From Lepas anatifera (Eukaryota; Arthropoda; Thecostraca; Lepadidae), in the NCBI GenBank assembly GCA_034440635.1, contig JAOTON010001526.1:2551001-2615000 (forward strand): a stretch of 64,000 bases of DNA. The letters are read 5' to 3'. How positions within the stretch are numbered: the stretch's first letter is position 1; every line of letters starts with the position of its first letter. The notes beneath the pieces are model-generated. The model did no database searches. It was given only the letters and a program-made list of their open reading frames with translations, and was not told the origin of the DNA. A program made the position numbers and the translations under genes. Below, one piece after another: positions 55,291-64,000 of this stretch.

Positions 55291-56726
55291 GGTGGATGAA
55301 ACGATTCGTTCGAAATTTTGTGGCTAAGTACGGTCATGACAAGGAAGATTGCGGCAAATCAGGTCCTCTTTCAGCGGCAGAGATCAAGGCGGCGGAACTT
55401 TTGATTGTCAGTGCCTCTCAGAAGCAACATTATCCAGATGTTGTTGACGCCCTTAGTGTGGGGTCTCGTGAAAATAAAGATCATCTTTCTGAGTTGTCAC
55501 CGTTTCTAGACTCTAGTGGAGTCATGCGCGTGGGAGGCCGTCTAGAGAAGGCGCCTCTTCCCTTCGAGACCCAGCACCCAGTCATTCTTCACCCTAAGGA
55601 TCCTGTTACGAGACTGATCATAATGCACGCTCACGTGTCAGTGCTCCATGCAGGATTAGAGAGGACGCTTACAGAGGTGCGATCTACATACTGGATCACA
55701 AAAGGCAGAGCAGCAGTGAAGCAGGTGATACACAAGTGTGCAACTTGCATCAGAAGAAGAGCCACTCCTCGTCCCCCTCTGATGTCTAGTCTCCCCAAGG
55801 ATCGGTTTGACTGCACAAGACCGTTCAACAAAGTCGGAATCGACTACTTTGGCCGCCTGATGGTGAAGCGACTACGTAAGACTGAAAAACGATACGGAGT
55901 TCTCATCATGTGTCTCTCGACGCGAGCCGTTCATCTGGAGGTGGCACATAGCCTGGAGGCTGATGGACTGATCCTAGCACTACGACGTTTCTTTGCGCGC
56001 AGAGGGAAGCCAAGTGTCATTTACTCGGACAATGGGACGAATATGGTAGGGGGAGAGCGGGAACTGCGAGAGTCTCTGCAAGAGTTGGACACGGCGCAGA
56101 TAACTGACAAGTTAAGTCACGATAAGATAGAGTGGAAGTTCATTCCCCCCAGCTCGCCACACATGGGTGGAGCTTGGGAACGTATGGTGGGGAGCGTGAA
56201 ACGCGCCCTTCGGGCGATTTCGTCAGGTCAGTGTTGGACAGATGAGGTGTTGCTTACTCTGTTAGCCGAGGTTGAGTCGATGCTAAATGGCAGACCCCTG
56301 ACGTATTTGAGCTCTGATTCGAGAGACCCAGAGCCTCTTACGCCCAATCACTTCCTGGTTGGGTGTGCCAATCCCAACGTTGCTCCGGGTGTGTTCCAGG
56401 ACAAAGAAATCTGCAGTCGACGCCGTTGGCGTCAGGTTCAAGTTTTGTCTAGGCATTTGTGGAACAGATGGAGGAGGGAGTTTCTTCCTTCTCTCGTACG
56501 ACGAGAAAAGTGGTGGACGGAAAATCAGAATCTGATGGTTGGCGACGTGGTTTTGATGAAAGAAGACGATACCCCACGCGGTTTTTGGCCGCTGGCAAGA
56601 GTCGTGAAGGTGATTGAAGGCTCCGACGGACGTGTACGTTCTGTTGAGTTAAAGGCGGCCTCTGGCGTGTACCATCGTCCAGTAGCCAAGGTGTGTTTGC
56701 TAGAGCAAAATAACGCCGGTGGTTGA
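55236..56726 (+). CDS. BEL/Pao integrase with DUF5641-like tail
   Basis: Integrase inserts the element's DNA into the genome. The frame begins in the pre-integrase region (KYSSWKRYCRVVGWMKRFVR), followed by a zinc-binding part (HVSVLHAGLE, CATCIRRR). The catalytic D, D and E appear in VGIDYFG, YSDNGTN and GGAWERMVG. The C-terminal part (RRRWRQVQVLSRHLWNRW, VGDVVLMKEDDTPRGFWPLA) matches the DUF5641-like tail of Pao-type integrases. No stop or frameshift is seen in 496 codons. There is no ATG at the start, since the upstream polyprotein is deleted. Confidence 0.85.
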   Translation: MLPEADKYSSWKRYCRVVGWMKRFVRNFVAKYGHDKEDCGKSGPLSAAEIKAAELLIVSASQKQHYPDVVDALSVGSRENKDHLSELSPFLDSSGVMRVGGRLEKAPLPFETQHPVILHPKDPVTRLIIMHAHVSVLHAGLERTLTEVRSTYWITKGRAAVKQVIHKCATCIRRRATPRPPLMSSLPKDRFDCTRPFNKVGIDYFGRLMVKRLRKTEKRYGVLIMCLSTRAVHLEVAHSLEADGLILALRRFFARRGKPSVIYSDNGTNMVGGERELRESLQELDTAQITDKLSHDKIEWKFIPPSSPHMGGAWERMVGSVKRALRAISSGQCWTDEVLLTLLAEVESMLNGRPLTYLSSDSRDPEPLTPNHFLVGCANPNVAPGVFQDKEICSRRRWRQVQVLSRHLWNRWRREFLPSLVRREKWWTENQNLMVGDVVLMKEDDTPRGFWPLARVVKVIEGSDGRVRSVELKAASGVYHRPVAKVCLLEQNNAGG

Positions 56727-57196
56727 GTATAGAATCCTGATTTTATCCTCACCTGAGCCTTACCAGAGCGGCTGGGGTTGTCCGGACGGTGCCTGATGTC
56801 TGGTGGCGGCGTCCCGCGGATCTGGTGGAGCTACTGTCGTCCCTGAGCGGACTGAGAGGCCTGCACCAACTCGGCTGCTGCTCCCTGATAGCGTTTCCGT
56901 CGAGACTCGCCATCATATTGGGTCCAAGAGTTTCCAAATGTTAACTACATCACATAGTCGTGGCCTTCTAGAGACTGAAGCAGTGCTGTGGCATTTAAAT
57001 GGGTGTGGTTGTTGCCATGAACAGTAGTACCCATATCAAGGTGTGATAAGAAAGTGCGTTGAGCTACGTAAGAGGAGTGTCAGCACGATGTTTGCTGTAG
57101 CAAGTTGTGGGTTTATATCTAATTGAGAGGGAGATGGACAATCGTTGATTATCGCGTTTTCTCTAGACAAGAGTTCTAGGCGAACGGCGGGGAGGA
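56727..57196 (+). other. BEL/Pao 3' internal region
   Basis: Non-coding stretch between the integrase stop and the 3' LTR. A purine-rich GGCGGGGAGGA just before 57197 is the likely polypurine tract. Confidence 0.6.
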
Positions 57197-57762
57197 TGTC
57201 GAAACCGCTCATGTTGTGTCTCCTTCACAGATAATGCAAGAAGTTAAGGGAATGTAGCATGAATGCCAGAAGAGATTTGTTTGTTAATGCATGTTAGCTG
57301 AATGCCAGTCAAGACCTAACGAGCATGGATTTTGCCAGTTACTGAGTAATGCACCGCACACCTGCCGGGCATGTGGAAACACTTTTGGTGGGTTTCAACT
57401 AAAAGCATTGAGTTTGTTACTGCTGCACATAGCTTGTTTGAGTTGTCTGCTTTGTACATGTTCACGCTATGATTCTTCGCACTGAAGCATGCAGCTTGGT
57501 TGTGTGATTATTGCATGTGCGCATGAACGCTTATTTGTCGTAAAAGTCCATGCTAGTGGTGTAACAGCATGCTCGTCATGTTATTTCAGAAACCACATGA
57601 GTACATCTCGCCTAAGGTCAACAACAGCTAGTGCTCTGGTTCTTGTGTCCTAAAGCATCTATAGGTCATTGCCCTAGCTTCCTTTATGGCGAGTGGCAAG
57701 AATACAGGTTTTCAAGCTGGTACTCTGTGCGTGTTCATGGGTTCATCCCGGCGGTAGTGACA
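57197..57762 (+). repeat. 3' LTR of the BEL/Pao element
   Basis: Starts TGTCGAAACC and ends GGTAGTGACA, followed by the AGCGG duplication. Confidence 0.9.
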
Positions 57763-57859
57763 AGCGGTGAGAGAAACCTGACTGACTTATTCTTGTTTTG
57801 CCTAGTTGCGACTACAAGAGGATAGTTGGGGAAAATCCGGGAGAACACAAAGGTGAAAT

Positions 57860-58536
57860 ATCTTTTTAAACCGAAACTGGTACCCACAGTGTCCTTTTCA
57901 TGCAAATTGACTATTTATAAGAAATTTTGCATCAGTTACGCCAAGTGCCTGCTTCATCAGCTGTTATTGCTTACACCCCCTTCAAGGTCATATAAGGTGA
58001 AATTTCGAAAGATGTCGAGTCCATATAATATGCAAACCAACTAGTTCAATGTCCATATCATTCAAATTGACTATTCATAAAACATTCAGCATCATTTACT
58101 CCAAGTAACCGAATTGAAACACGCATCTGTAGTCGTTATTTGACACAGAGTTATCGCTGAGGTCATGCAAGGTTAAATCAAGGTGATCGAATTTCAAAAA
58201 GGTAATAAAAGGTCTAACCTGATAAAAGTGAACCTCGAAGGTTGGAAGAAAATATTCTGGGCCAGTTCATGAGCAAATGATGCAAAAGAACGATGAGAGT
58301 CTGGAGCATTGACGTCAAAACAGGAACAGGCGCCAAAATGACCCCACCATGCCTCCACTATTGAGATCAAAACACCGTTCCCTTGAAGGGTAGGGAATGT
58401 TTTTTTTGCAAGATATGCGCAATGAATGCCCCAGAGGCTATGCAATATTTCAGGGCTCTAACTTAAGAAGCTCGTTTTCAGTTCTTGAAAAACCTGAAGG
58501 GGGGTTGCAGCACTCCCCCTGTACGTGCAAGGGTTA
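57860..58536 (+). mobile_element. Truncated TTAA-type element (fifth family)
   Basis: The right end is CTGAAGGGGGGTTGCAGCAC, then TCCCCCTGTACGTGCAAGGG before TTAA (58534-58537). This is the same plan as families A-D: a GGGGG/CCCCC stem, then a terminal motif and TTAA. Upstream are AAGGTCATATAAGGTGAAAT and AGGTCATGCAAGGTTAAATC. The left end is missing. Confidence 0.5.
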
Positions 58537-58540
58537 ACAC

Positions 58541-60650
58541 ATCCTATGGCGTTGACTGGGAAGAAATTGGTTGAAAAGTCCATGGCGCCCCTCTTCGGAC
58601 GTTCCGTCGTCACTGGCATTAACCACCGTGAGTTCGGACGGTACAGCTCCAAAGTGACAGTCATGTTTCGGAAGTAAGAAGTAGTATATTTAGTGCAGAA
58701 ACCATCTTTTATTATTTTACCTAAAAGAGAATTTCCAAATGTAAAAATGCTTACACACGAATTTAAAAAAATAATTCACTGTACTGCGGGGCAAGGTCAC
58801 CGTTCAAAAACTAGGTCACGAGGTCATGAGGTCAATTTTTCAGAAATATAAAAATCGAAGAAAGCCAAATTGAAATATACTAAATGGTGAACAAACATGT
58901 AAAATATCGTTACGATCATTAAAAAATGGGCAGAACTATAGACTTTCAAAATAATGCCTACATGGTGACCCCCGAAAAATGCCGGAGACTATATCTGCCA
59001 TACCAAATTTTCAATTTTTTTGACGCCATGGTTAGATTCTATACCTTTGAAACCCCTTGGCACCAATTTTGGAGAGAATAAAAAATAGAAGGGTCTTATT
59101 TTATGAAATTTTTGGTCGATTTATGGTGGAATGACCCAGGGGCTAAATATTATGTGCGAGCTAGCCACGCGTCTCCCATTGACATTTTTACACTTATTTA
59201 GGTTAGCTTATTTTGAATACCTAACTCTCATTGTAATTTTTAACATTTATTTTTATAATATGAATTGTTGAAACATTTTATTACATGAATCTGTCGAGGC
59301 AATTTGTCAAATTATTCATGAGGAAATTCCCACTCACAGTAAGTGGTTGCAGGAGTTGCAAACGTAATCTAACCACCGCATATTTCTATGTGCAGTGAAC
59401 TGGGTGTTTTTTTCTGTGTACCTTCAGCTTGCTGTGGCTGTTCGTTTCGGAGATTTCTTAGAGCTGTTTATAAGCATTTTATTTTCGATTCTGAGCCTCT
59501 TTTTGCAAAAATTTGGATATTTAATCATTTAATTTTCCAATGTTATATTCTATGAGGTATGACGTCACATCCGGTGATCTGCGCTTGCTGTTGGAGGGGG
59601 GCTGGCTTATAACGACCTTCGAGTTGGTCACTAACAGGGGGAGGACGTGTTTTCGATGCTTAAGAAAATAACGGAATGTATCCTGTTCTAACCTAAACTC
59701 GGAGTCGATACTACGATGGTGTATTGCTACTTTTCTCTGCTATATCATGCTTTAATTTTCATTCCCGTCAAACATTTGTGGGAGGAGATACAAAAAGATA
59801 GAATATGCATATTTCTTGACTTTTGGCGGACCATCATTATTTGGCAGCTTAATTTTTCGCTTGATTTTTCGCTGCGACTCACTTGATTTTTAGTGCCGCT
59901 TGGAAAAAGAAGTATCCGGATCAGAGACTGAAAATATTGTCCTCTGCCAAGGTTCGCTAACAATGAAGGCCTTGACCGGTTTTTATCATTTCAAGACTAA
60001 ATTTATAATACAAGATTCAAGATACAAACAACTTGAAGACAAGATCAATAGAGGAACACAGAAAAAAGTGATGTATAACTTGAAGACAACATTTTAAAGG
60101 AAAACAGAAATACCCAAGGAGCGCTCATATTGGAACAATTGTAGTTTGAGAGCACCTACAGGATGTGCATGTGGAGTGGCCTCTAAGAATATGTATCAAC
60201 CGAGCATTCAGCATCATCATCTGTTTAGTTTTGGTTTTCTTTTATTGTCACTGATGCTTCCCTTCTCCATCCATCCTTACCTCACACAGGGCTAAGAGCA
60301 TCTGCGCCGGTGTGGCTGCACTGCCTTGCCCTGGGTGTTCCTTACCCATCCCCATTCCCAACCATCCTTGTCCTACACCTCCTCCTTCCATAGCATTCTG
60401 ATTATCATCTTCATAGCGACGACATTGGAAGAGTCACTGCGATTAAGGGGAAATGTTCGATAAATACAAATCTTCATCAAGGGTCGCATTAGCCCTTGCC
60501 AAATGGGAAAGGACCTTCAGGTATTTCGAGTTAGAAGGGTACTGTTTGGTAGGGGCTGCCAACCAACAATGGCCATCAACTTAACAAAAATACCGTGATC
60601 TGCATAAATCAGTATTCAGATGGAGGTATGTCTTCAACTTCAATTAAATG
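58541..60650. other. No gene recognised; possible third G-related repeat
   Basis: 58790-59160 shows AGGTCACGAGGTCATGAGGTC and a weak G-like segment. 60240-60480 shares CCATCCATCCTTA and a TCATAGCGACGACATTGGAAG stretch with the SINE-like insert at 37076. The rest is unassigned AT-rich sequence. Confidence 0.35.
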
Positions 60651-60651
60651 G

Positions 60652-60821
60652 TAGAGGCGCGCTAGTGGAGTGGGCAGCGTAGCTGGCTTCCACGCAGCTG
60701 ACCCGGGTTCAATGCACGGCGGTTTCCCTGAACAAGGAGCAAGCTGGCTCCCGGGATATCTTTTCAACAGTAAAGGAGCTGGAGTTGGCGTATTCTAGCA
60801 CGAAATATCCGAAGGCCCTTT

Positions 60822-60823
<2 letters not shown>
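60652..60823 (+). mobile_element. tRNA-derived SINE with (TA)n tail
   Basis: A box TAGTGGAGTGG (60663-60673) and B box GGTTCAATGCA (60706-60716, one mismatch to consensus) lie 43 bases apart, as in a tRNA-like head. A unique body follows and a long (TA)n run begins at about 60824. Target duplication not found. It is a different family from the SINE at 33750. Confidence 0.65.

Positions 60824-60916
<93 letters not shown>
60824..60916 (+). repeat. (TA)n microsatellite
   Basis: More than 40 TA units between the SINE and the foldback. Confidence 0.95.
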
Positions 60917-60918
<2 letters not shown>

Positions 60919-61263
60919 TTTGAGGCAGGTATCGTTGTACAGCACTGAGTTTTAGGCTTTTGAGAGTTTCCGGTTAAGTTTTTGAATATTATTAAATGTC
61001 TTTTAGTTGAATCTGGTATTTTATCTAAAAGTCTCGGATATTCAATTAAATTCCATTTTTGCTGACGATAAAAATGGAGTTTAAATGAATATCGGAGACT
61101 TATTAGATAAAATACCAGATTCAACTAAAAATACATTTAATCATATTTCCTGTTTTCGCCCTGTTTTGTTTTAAGCCTGTTGGTGTTTAATACAAAAAAA
61201 ACTTAACCGGAAACTCTCAAAAGCTTAAAACTCAGTGCTGTACAACGATACCTGCCTCAAAGA
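60917..61263. mobile_element. Large inverted repeat (foldback), about 347 bp
   Basis: Left arm 60917-61060 and right arm 61070-61263 are complementary: TCTTTGAGGCAGGTATCGTT pairs with the inverse at 61244-61263, and AGTTGAATCTGGTATTTTAT with its inverse near 61110. The loop is about nine bases (gctgacgat). The right arm has an extra 50 or so bases at 61142-61196. TA-rich DNA lies on both sides. It may be a foldback element or an inverted duplication. Confidence 0.85.
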
Positions 61264-61480
61264 AAATATCTTGCCCAATTAAACCAAATATATATATATA
61301 TTTTTATATATATATTTTTTCTTTTATGCATGTGGTGTTAAATGCCAGAGCATATTTATATTTTGAGAGTTTCTTAGATGTTTGTTCTAAATGTCGTATC
61401 AATATTTTTGTGTCGTTGGGCAAAGCATGTATTATTTCTCCAAAGCCAGAAATATTTCACAATATTGCTGCAGCTAACTA

Positions 61481-61508
61481 GTTTCAACGCATCGTACGTC
61501 ATCTTCAG
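61481..61508 (-). ncRNA. Hammerhead-ribozyme-like core, candidate
   Basis: On the minus strand CTGAAGA (core CUGANGA), a possible stem II (ACGTA, loop CGA, TGCGT) and GAAAC follow in hammerhead order. Penelope-like elements carry hammerhead motifs in their terminal repeats, and this lies about 330 bases downstream of the Penelope-like frame on the same strand. Stem II has a bulged U next to the core and stems I and III are not resolved. Confidence 0.3.
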
Positions 61509-61577
61509 AGCACTTTAAGAGCAATAAATTGTGAAAATGATGAAGGAAACACTGCCTAAGTTATCATTATGTGTAAA

Positions 61578-61581
<4 letters not shown>

Positions 61582-61615
<34 letters not shown>
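61582..61615 (+). repeat. (TA)n microsatellite
   Basis: About 16 TA units in the 3' flank of the Penelope-like element. Confidence 0.9.
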
Positions 61616-61618
<3 letters not shown>

Positions 61619-61838
61619 ATTTGATGATTCGATCGAACAAAATTCTTAAGATAACTCACTAGTCTTTCATGGTTTTGAATAATTCTGTTAGTTCCTCGAG
61701 CGGAAAAAGGGTGGAGCACTTCACTGCTGTGAGACCCTTACACATGAATAGATTAATGCAACATTGATTAGTACGGCTGAACAAATTATATGTCGATAAC
61801 TACCGAGTAGACACTCTCCCCCTTTTTTAATATCAGAA

Positions 61839-62348
61839 TTAGAAGTCACTGCCAAATAGTTCAGTCCTGCGATAGGAATTGACCTGCTTATCTATGAAAG
61901 GACGTTCCTTGATGGTCAGGAGTGCCTCGAATATCCACAACTTTCGATGATCTCTACATGATTTCATGATGGCCGTGTTCTCCTGTAAGTCTTGTCTCGT
62001 CAGTTCAATTCCATGTTGTTGTGCCATATGTTCGTGTGGGCCCCCGGTGTTCTTGTGCATTGTGCTTGTCCTTGATAGGGTGGTCGTTGTTGCACCTATG
62101 TGGTGACAGGGATGACGCTGACAGTCGTCATGTGGGCAAGTGAACTTGTACACTACACAGGTGCGTTGGAATGGTTCGCTGCTGGAGGTCATGTTGTTTT
62201 TCATGAAAAGGTTTTTCGTTCTTTTGCTCTTGTAGTAGACAATGAGCTTGATCTTGTTATCTTTGTCCGTAGGCATCAGGTTGTTGTTTATAATGTTCTT
62301 TAAGATACGCTCGTCTACCTTATATGAAGGAGGTATCTGGTTCTGGTA
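61839..62348 (-). pseudogene. Penelope-like GIY-YIG endonuclease domain
   Basis: The endonuclease nicks target DNA. The frame reads LIVYYKSKRTKNLFMKNN, then CVVYKFTCPHDDC (first strand with VYK and a CCHH-like zinc motif), CHHIGATTTTLSRTSTMH (the YIG position is HIG here) and a C-terminal helical part LWIFEALLTIKERPFIDKQ. The replaced Tyr in YIG suggests lost activity. It is out of frame with the RT. Confidence 0.8.
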
Positions 62349-63424
62349 TTAGAGCTTTAATGTATTTTGCTCAGTTCTCTGCTCTTGCTCAGCGTATTTG
62401 GCAAGTTGGGATGGGATTTCTCTGTCGATGTCACTGTTGGAGAAGTTGTTATTTGCAAGCATCTGCTTTGAATGTTGAAACTCTTCATGGACTGACTCCC
62501 ATGTGCTGCAATACTTGACTGCTCTTCTGATGTTGGATCTTATCACGCCAATCCTGTATCTCTCAGGACATTCACTTGGTCCATTCATGCAACGTCCTGT
62601 GTTGGTGGGTTTGCGGTGTACCTTTGTCTTGAATGTGCCGTCACTTGCGTCTATGTCGATGTCCAAAAACGCGATGCGCTGCTCAATGCTGATGTCGGTA
62701 GTGAACTTTAACACGGATTGCTCTTCCATTGTCGCTTTCAATACTTCTAGATGCTCAGCATCCTTAACCTGGAGGTACAGATCATCAACATATCGGCAAT
62801 ATTGTGTTGGTTTTGGAATGATGTTTTCCAGCACTTGGTTTTCTACCTTGCACATATACATGTTTGCAAAGAGAGGCCCCAGAGGGGCCCCATAGCAACC
62901 CCATCTGTTTGACGATAGAGATGTCCAGACGGACAGCGAAAGAGCGCTTCTGATGTGCAGGCCAGGAGCATTTCCTTGAGGAGTTGGGATGTCAGGCAAG
63001 GTGGTGGGAGGGCCGAGTGGTTATAGACGCAGTTCAAAATGATGTCAATTGTTTCCGGTATAGGGACGTTGGTAAATAGGCTTTCCACGTCTAGGGATAC
63101 CATTAAACCGTCAGGTTGGCTTGCATGGATGATGTCAACAAAGTCATCTGAGGATTTCAGGCAGTATTTTTCTGGTAAGTATGGTGTGATTAGCCGGTTT
63201 AGTCGTTTTGCCAGGTGGTAGGTGGGCGTGGAGACTTGCGATATGATAGGGCGAAGGGGATTTCCTGCTTTATGGGTTTTGACATTCCCGTACGCATAGC
63301 CTGGTGCGTAGTCACCAACGATAGGTTCAAAGTGTATCCCTCCGACAACAGCGTTTGCGCTGTGAATCACTTTTTGGTATTCATCCTTATTTTTTTTTTT
63401 TGCTAGAAAAGGTCCGCCATCCAT
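62349..63424 (-). pseudogene. Penelope-like reverse transcriptase
   Basis: The first part has YGNVKTHKAGNPLRPIISQV, YCLKSSDDFVDII, LMVSLDVESLFTNVPI (first catalytic Asp) and TDGVAMG. A frameshift at about 62880-62900 leads to GAPLGPLFANMYMC, YCRYVDDLYLQV (catalytic YVDD), IAFLDIDIDASDGTF and TKVHRKPTNTGRCMNG. These are classic Penelope motifs. A run of ten T at about 63391 gives the KKK stretch and is a likely indel site. Confidence 0.85.
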
Positions 63425-63480
63425 TTAAACGGGTAGCCAGGCGTGCCCCCTCCGCGATCCCAACGACAACAGTACCCTTA

Positions 63481-63820
63481 CGTTAACACCACCAGAACAT
63501 AAAATATTACAAGTCGCGGCACGCCCTGCTAGGAAAAAGAAAGTAACTTAAAGAAAGCATAATAAATATCATACTATTAGTAAAAACTGCCAGTAGTAGC
63601 TCCCTGTAAATATACAGGGAGCAGGAATACAGGTCTATTTAGGTTAAATGCACAATAATTTAGCTCATTACCGGTTAGATTGTTAGTCTTTTTCCAAACG
63701 GGACTACCCAAAACTGGAGATTCGTGTTAGCCCCTCCGAGATTCTGGCGAAAAGATAGAGGCCTAGTAACATTCGCCAGAGAACTCGGAAGACAGAAAGC
63801 AAATTAGGGCAGACATGCAG
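63481..63820. other. No gene recognised; one short perfect hairpin
   Basis: GCTCCCTGTA, loop AATA, TACAGGGAGC at 63599-63622 forms a 10-bp perfect stem. Nothing else is recognised. Confidence 0.4.
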
Positions 63821-63821
63821 G

Positions 63822-64000
<179 letters not shown>

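Larger units (their letters stand above)
54158..57762 (+). mobile_element. BEL/Pao LTR retrotransposon with internal deletion (3.6 kb)
   Basis: Two LTRs of 563 and 566 bp bound gag and integrase. A perfect 5-bp duplication AGCGG flanks the element (54153-54157, 57763-57767), as is usual for BEL/Pao. Protease, reverse transcriptase and RNase H are missing, so gag runs directly into the pre-integrase region near 55235. The LTRs are nearly identical, so insertion is recent. The element lies in the intron upstream of the PAN exon, opposite to the gene. Confidence 0.9.
61500..63480 (-). mobile_element. Penelope-like element (RT plus GIY-YIG), frameshifted
   Basis: On the minus strand three frames in order give RT N-terminal half (63424-62843), RT C-terminal half (62999-62349) and a GIY-YIG-type endonuclease (62276-61839). 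This RT-then-GIY-YIG order defines EN+ Penelope-like elements. At least two frameshifts break it, and the 5' end is lost near 63480. Confidence 0.85.

Noticed and set aside
58458..58664. 68-codon minus-strand frame as an upstream exon of the PAN/lectin gene
   Set aside because: Runs into the TTAA element end and has no clear splice sites or domain.
60795..61124. Frame with Ile-Tyr repeats
   Set aside because: Reads through the (TA)n tract and foldback arm.

Overview
The window is animal nuclear DNA, most likely from an arthropod (a crustacean or chelicerate is my best guess; species not resolved). The clues are a long (TTAGG)n array with a second (CCTAA)n block, this being the arthropod telomere motif, plus spliced genes, tRNA-derived SINEs and a mixture of LINE, Penelope-like, BEL/Pao and hAT elements. 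No rRNA, tRNA gene, operon or CRISPR array is visible. Most of the sequence is transposon debris.

Layout. 1-2403: 5' part of a PHD-finger LINE on the minus strand. 3481-3799: poly-A tract. 4010-15050: hAT MITEs, two copies of a TTAA-flanked element (family A), a LINE C-terminal remnant, an interstitial telomere-like array (8431-9242) and a triplicated repeat (9372-12060). 15672-18965: a hAT-type element filled with a minisatellite. 19950-21815: a 5'-truncated LINE with an open 592-codon frame. 22856-29940: a Tx1/L1-like LINE containing TTAA element D1, which contains a second LINE, which contains a mariner-like MITE and TTAA element B1. 30079-40404: repeat E1 containing TTAA element D2, which holds another LINE (itself carrying a hAT element and a SINE), element B2, a SINE-like insert and a hAT element with element C1 inside. 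41990-54073: the 3' part of a host gene on the minus strand, whose 10.9-kb intron holds more repeats. 54158-57762: a BEL/Pao element lacking protease, RT and RNase H. 60650-63480: a SINE, a large foldback and a frameshifted Penelope-like element. 63880-64000: CACG/CA microsatellite at the window edge.

The only well supported host gene is on the minus strand. A 127-bp exon at 53947-54073 encodes a PAN/apple-like domain and the terminal exon at 42541-43013 encodes a C-type lectin domain. Both have good splice signals and the same splice phase, and an AATAAA lies about 100 bp after the stop.

The least expected system is a set of four TTAA-flanked non-coding element families (A, B, C, D; about 0.83-1.25 kb without insertions). 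They share an internal body and a conserved right-hand tail. Each family carries its own GC-rich palindrome next to both ends, and the bodies are rich in AGGTCA/TGACCT half-sites. Several boundaries are proved inside the window: removing an insert with one copy of its target duplication restores an interrupted reading frame (B1, D1, the hAT element at 31693) or the sequence of a second repeat copy (D2 in E1, F2 in G).
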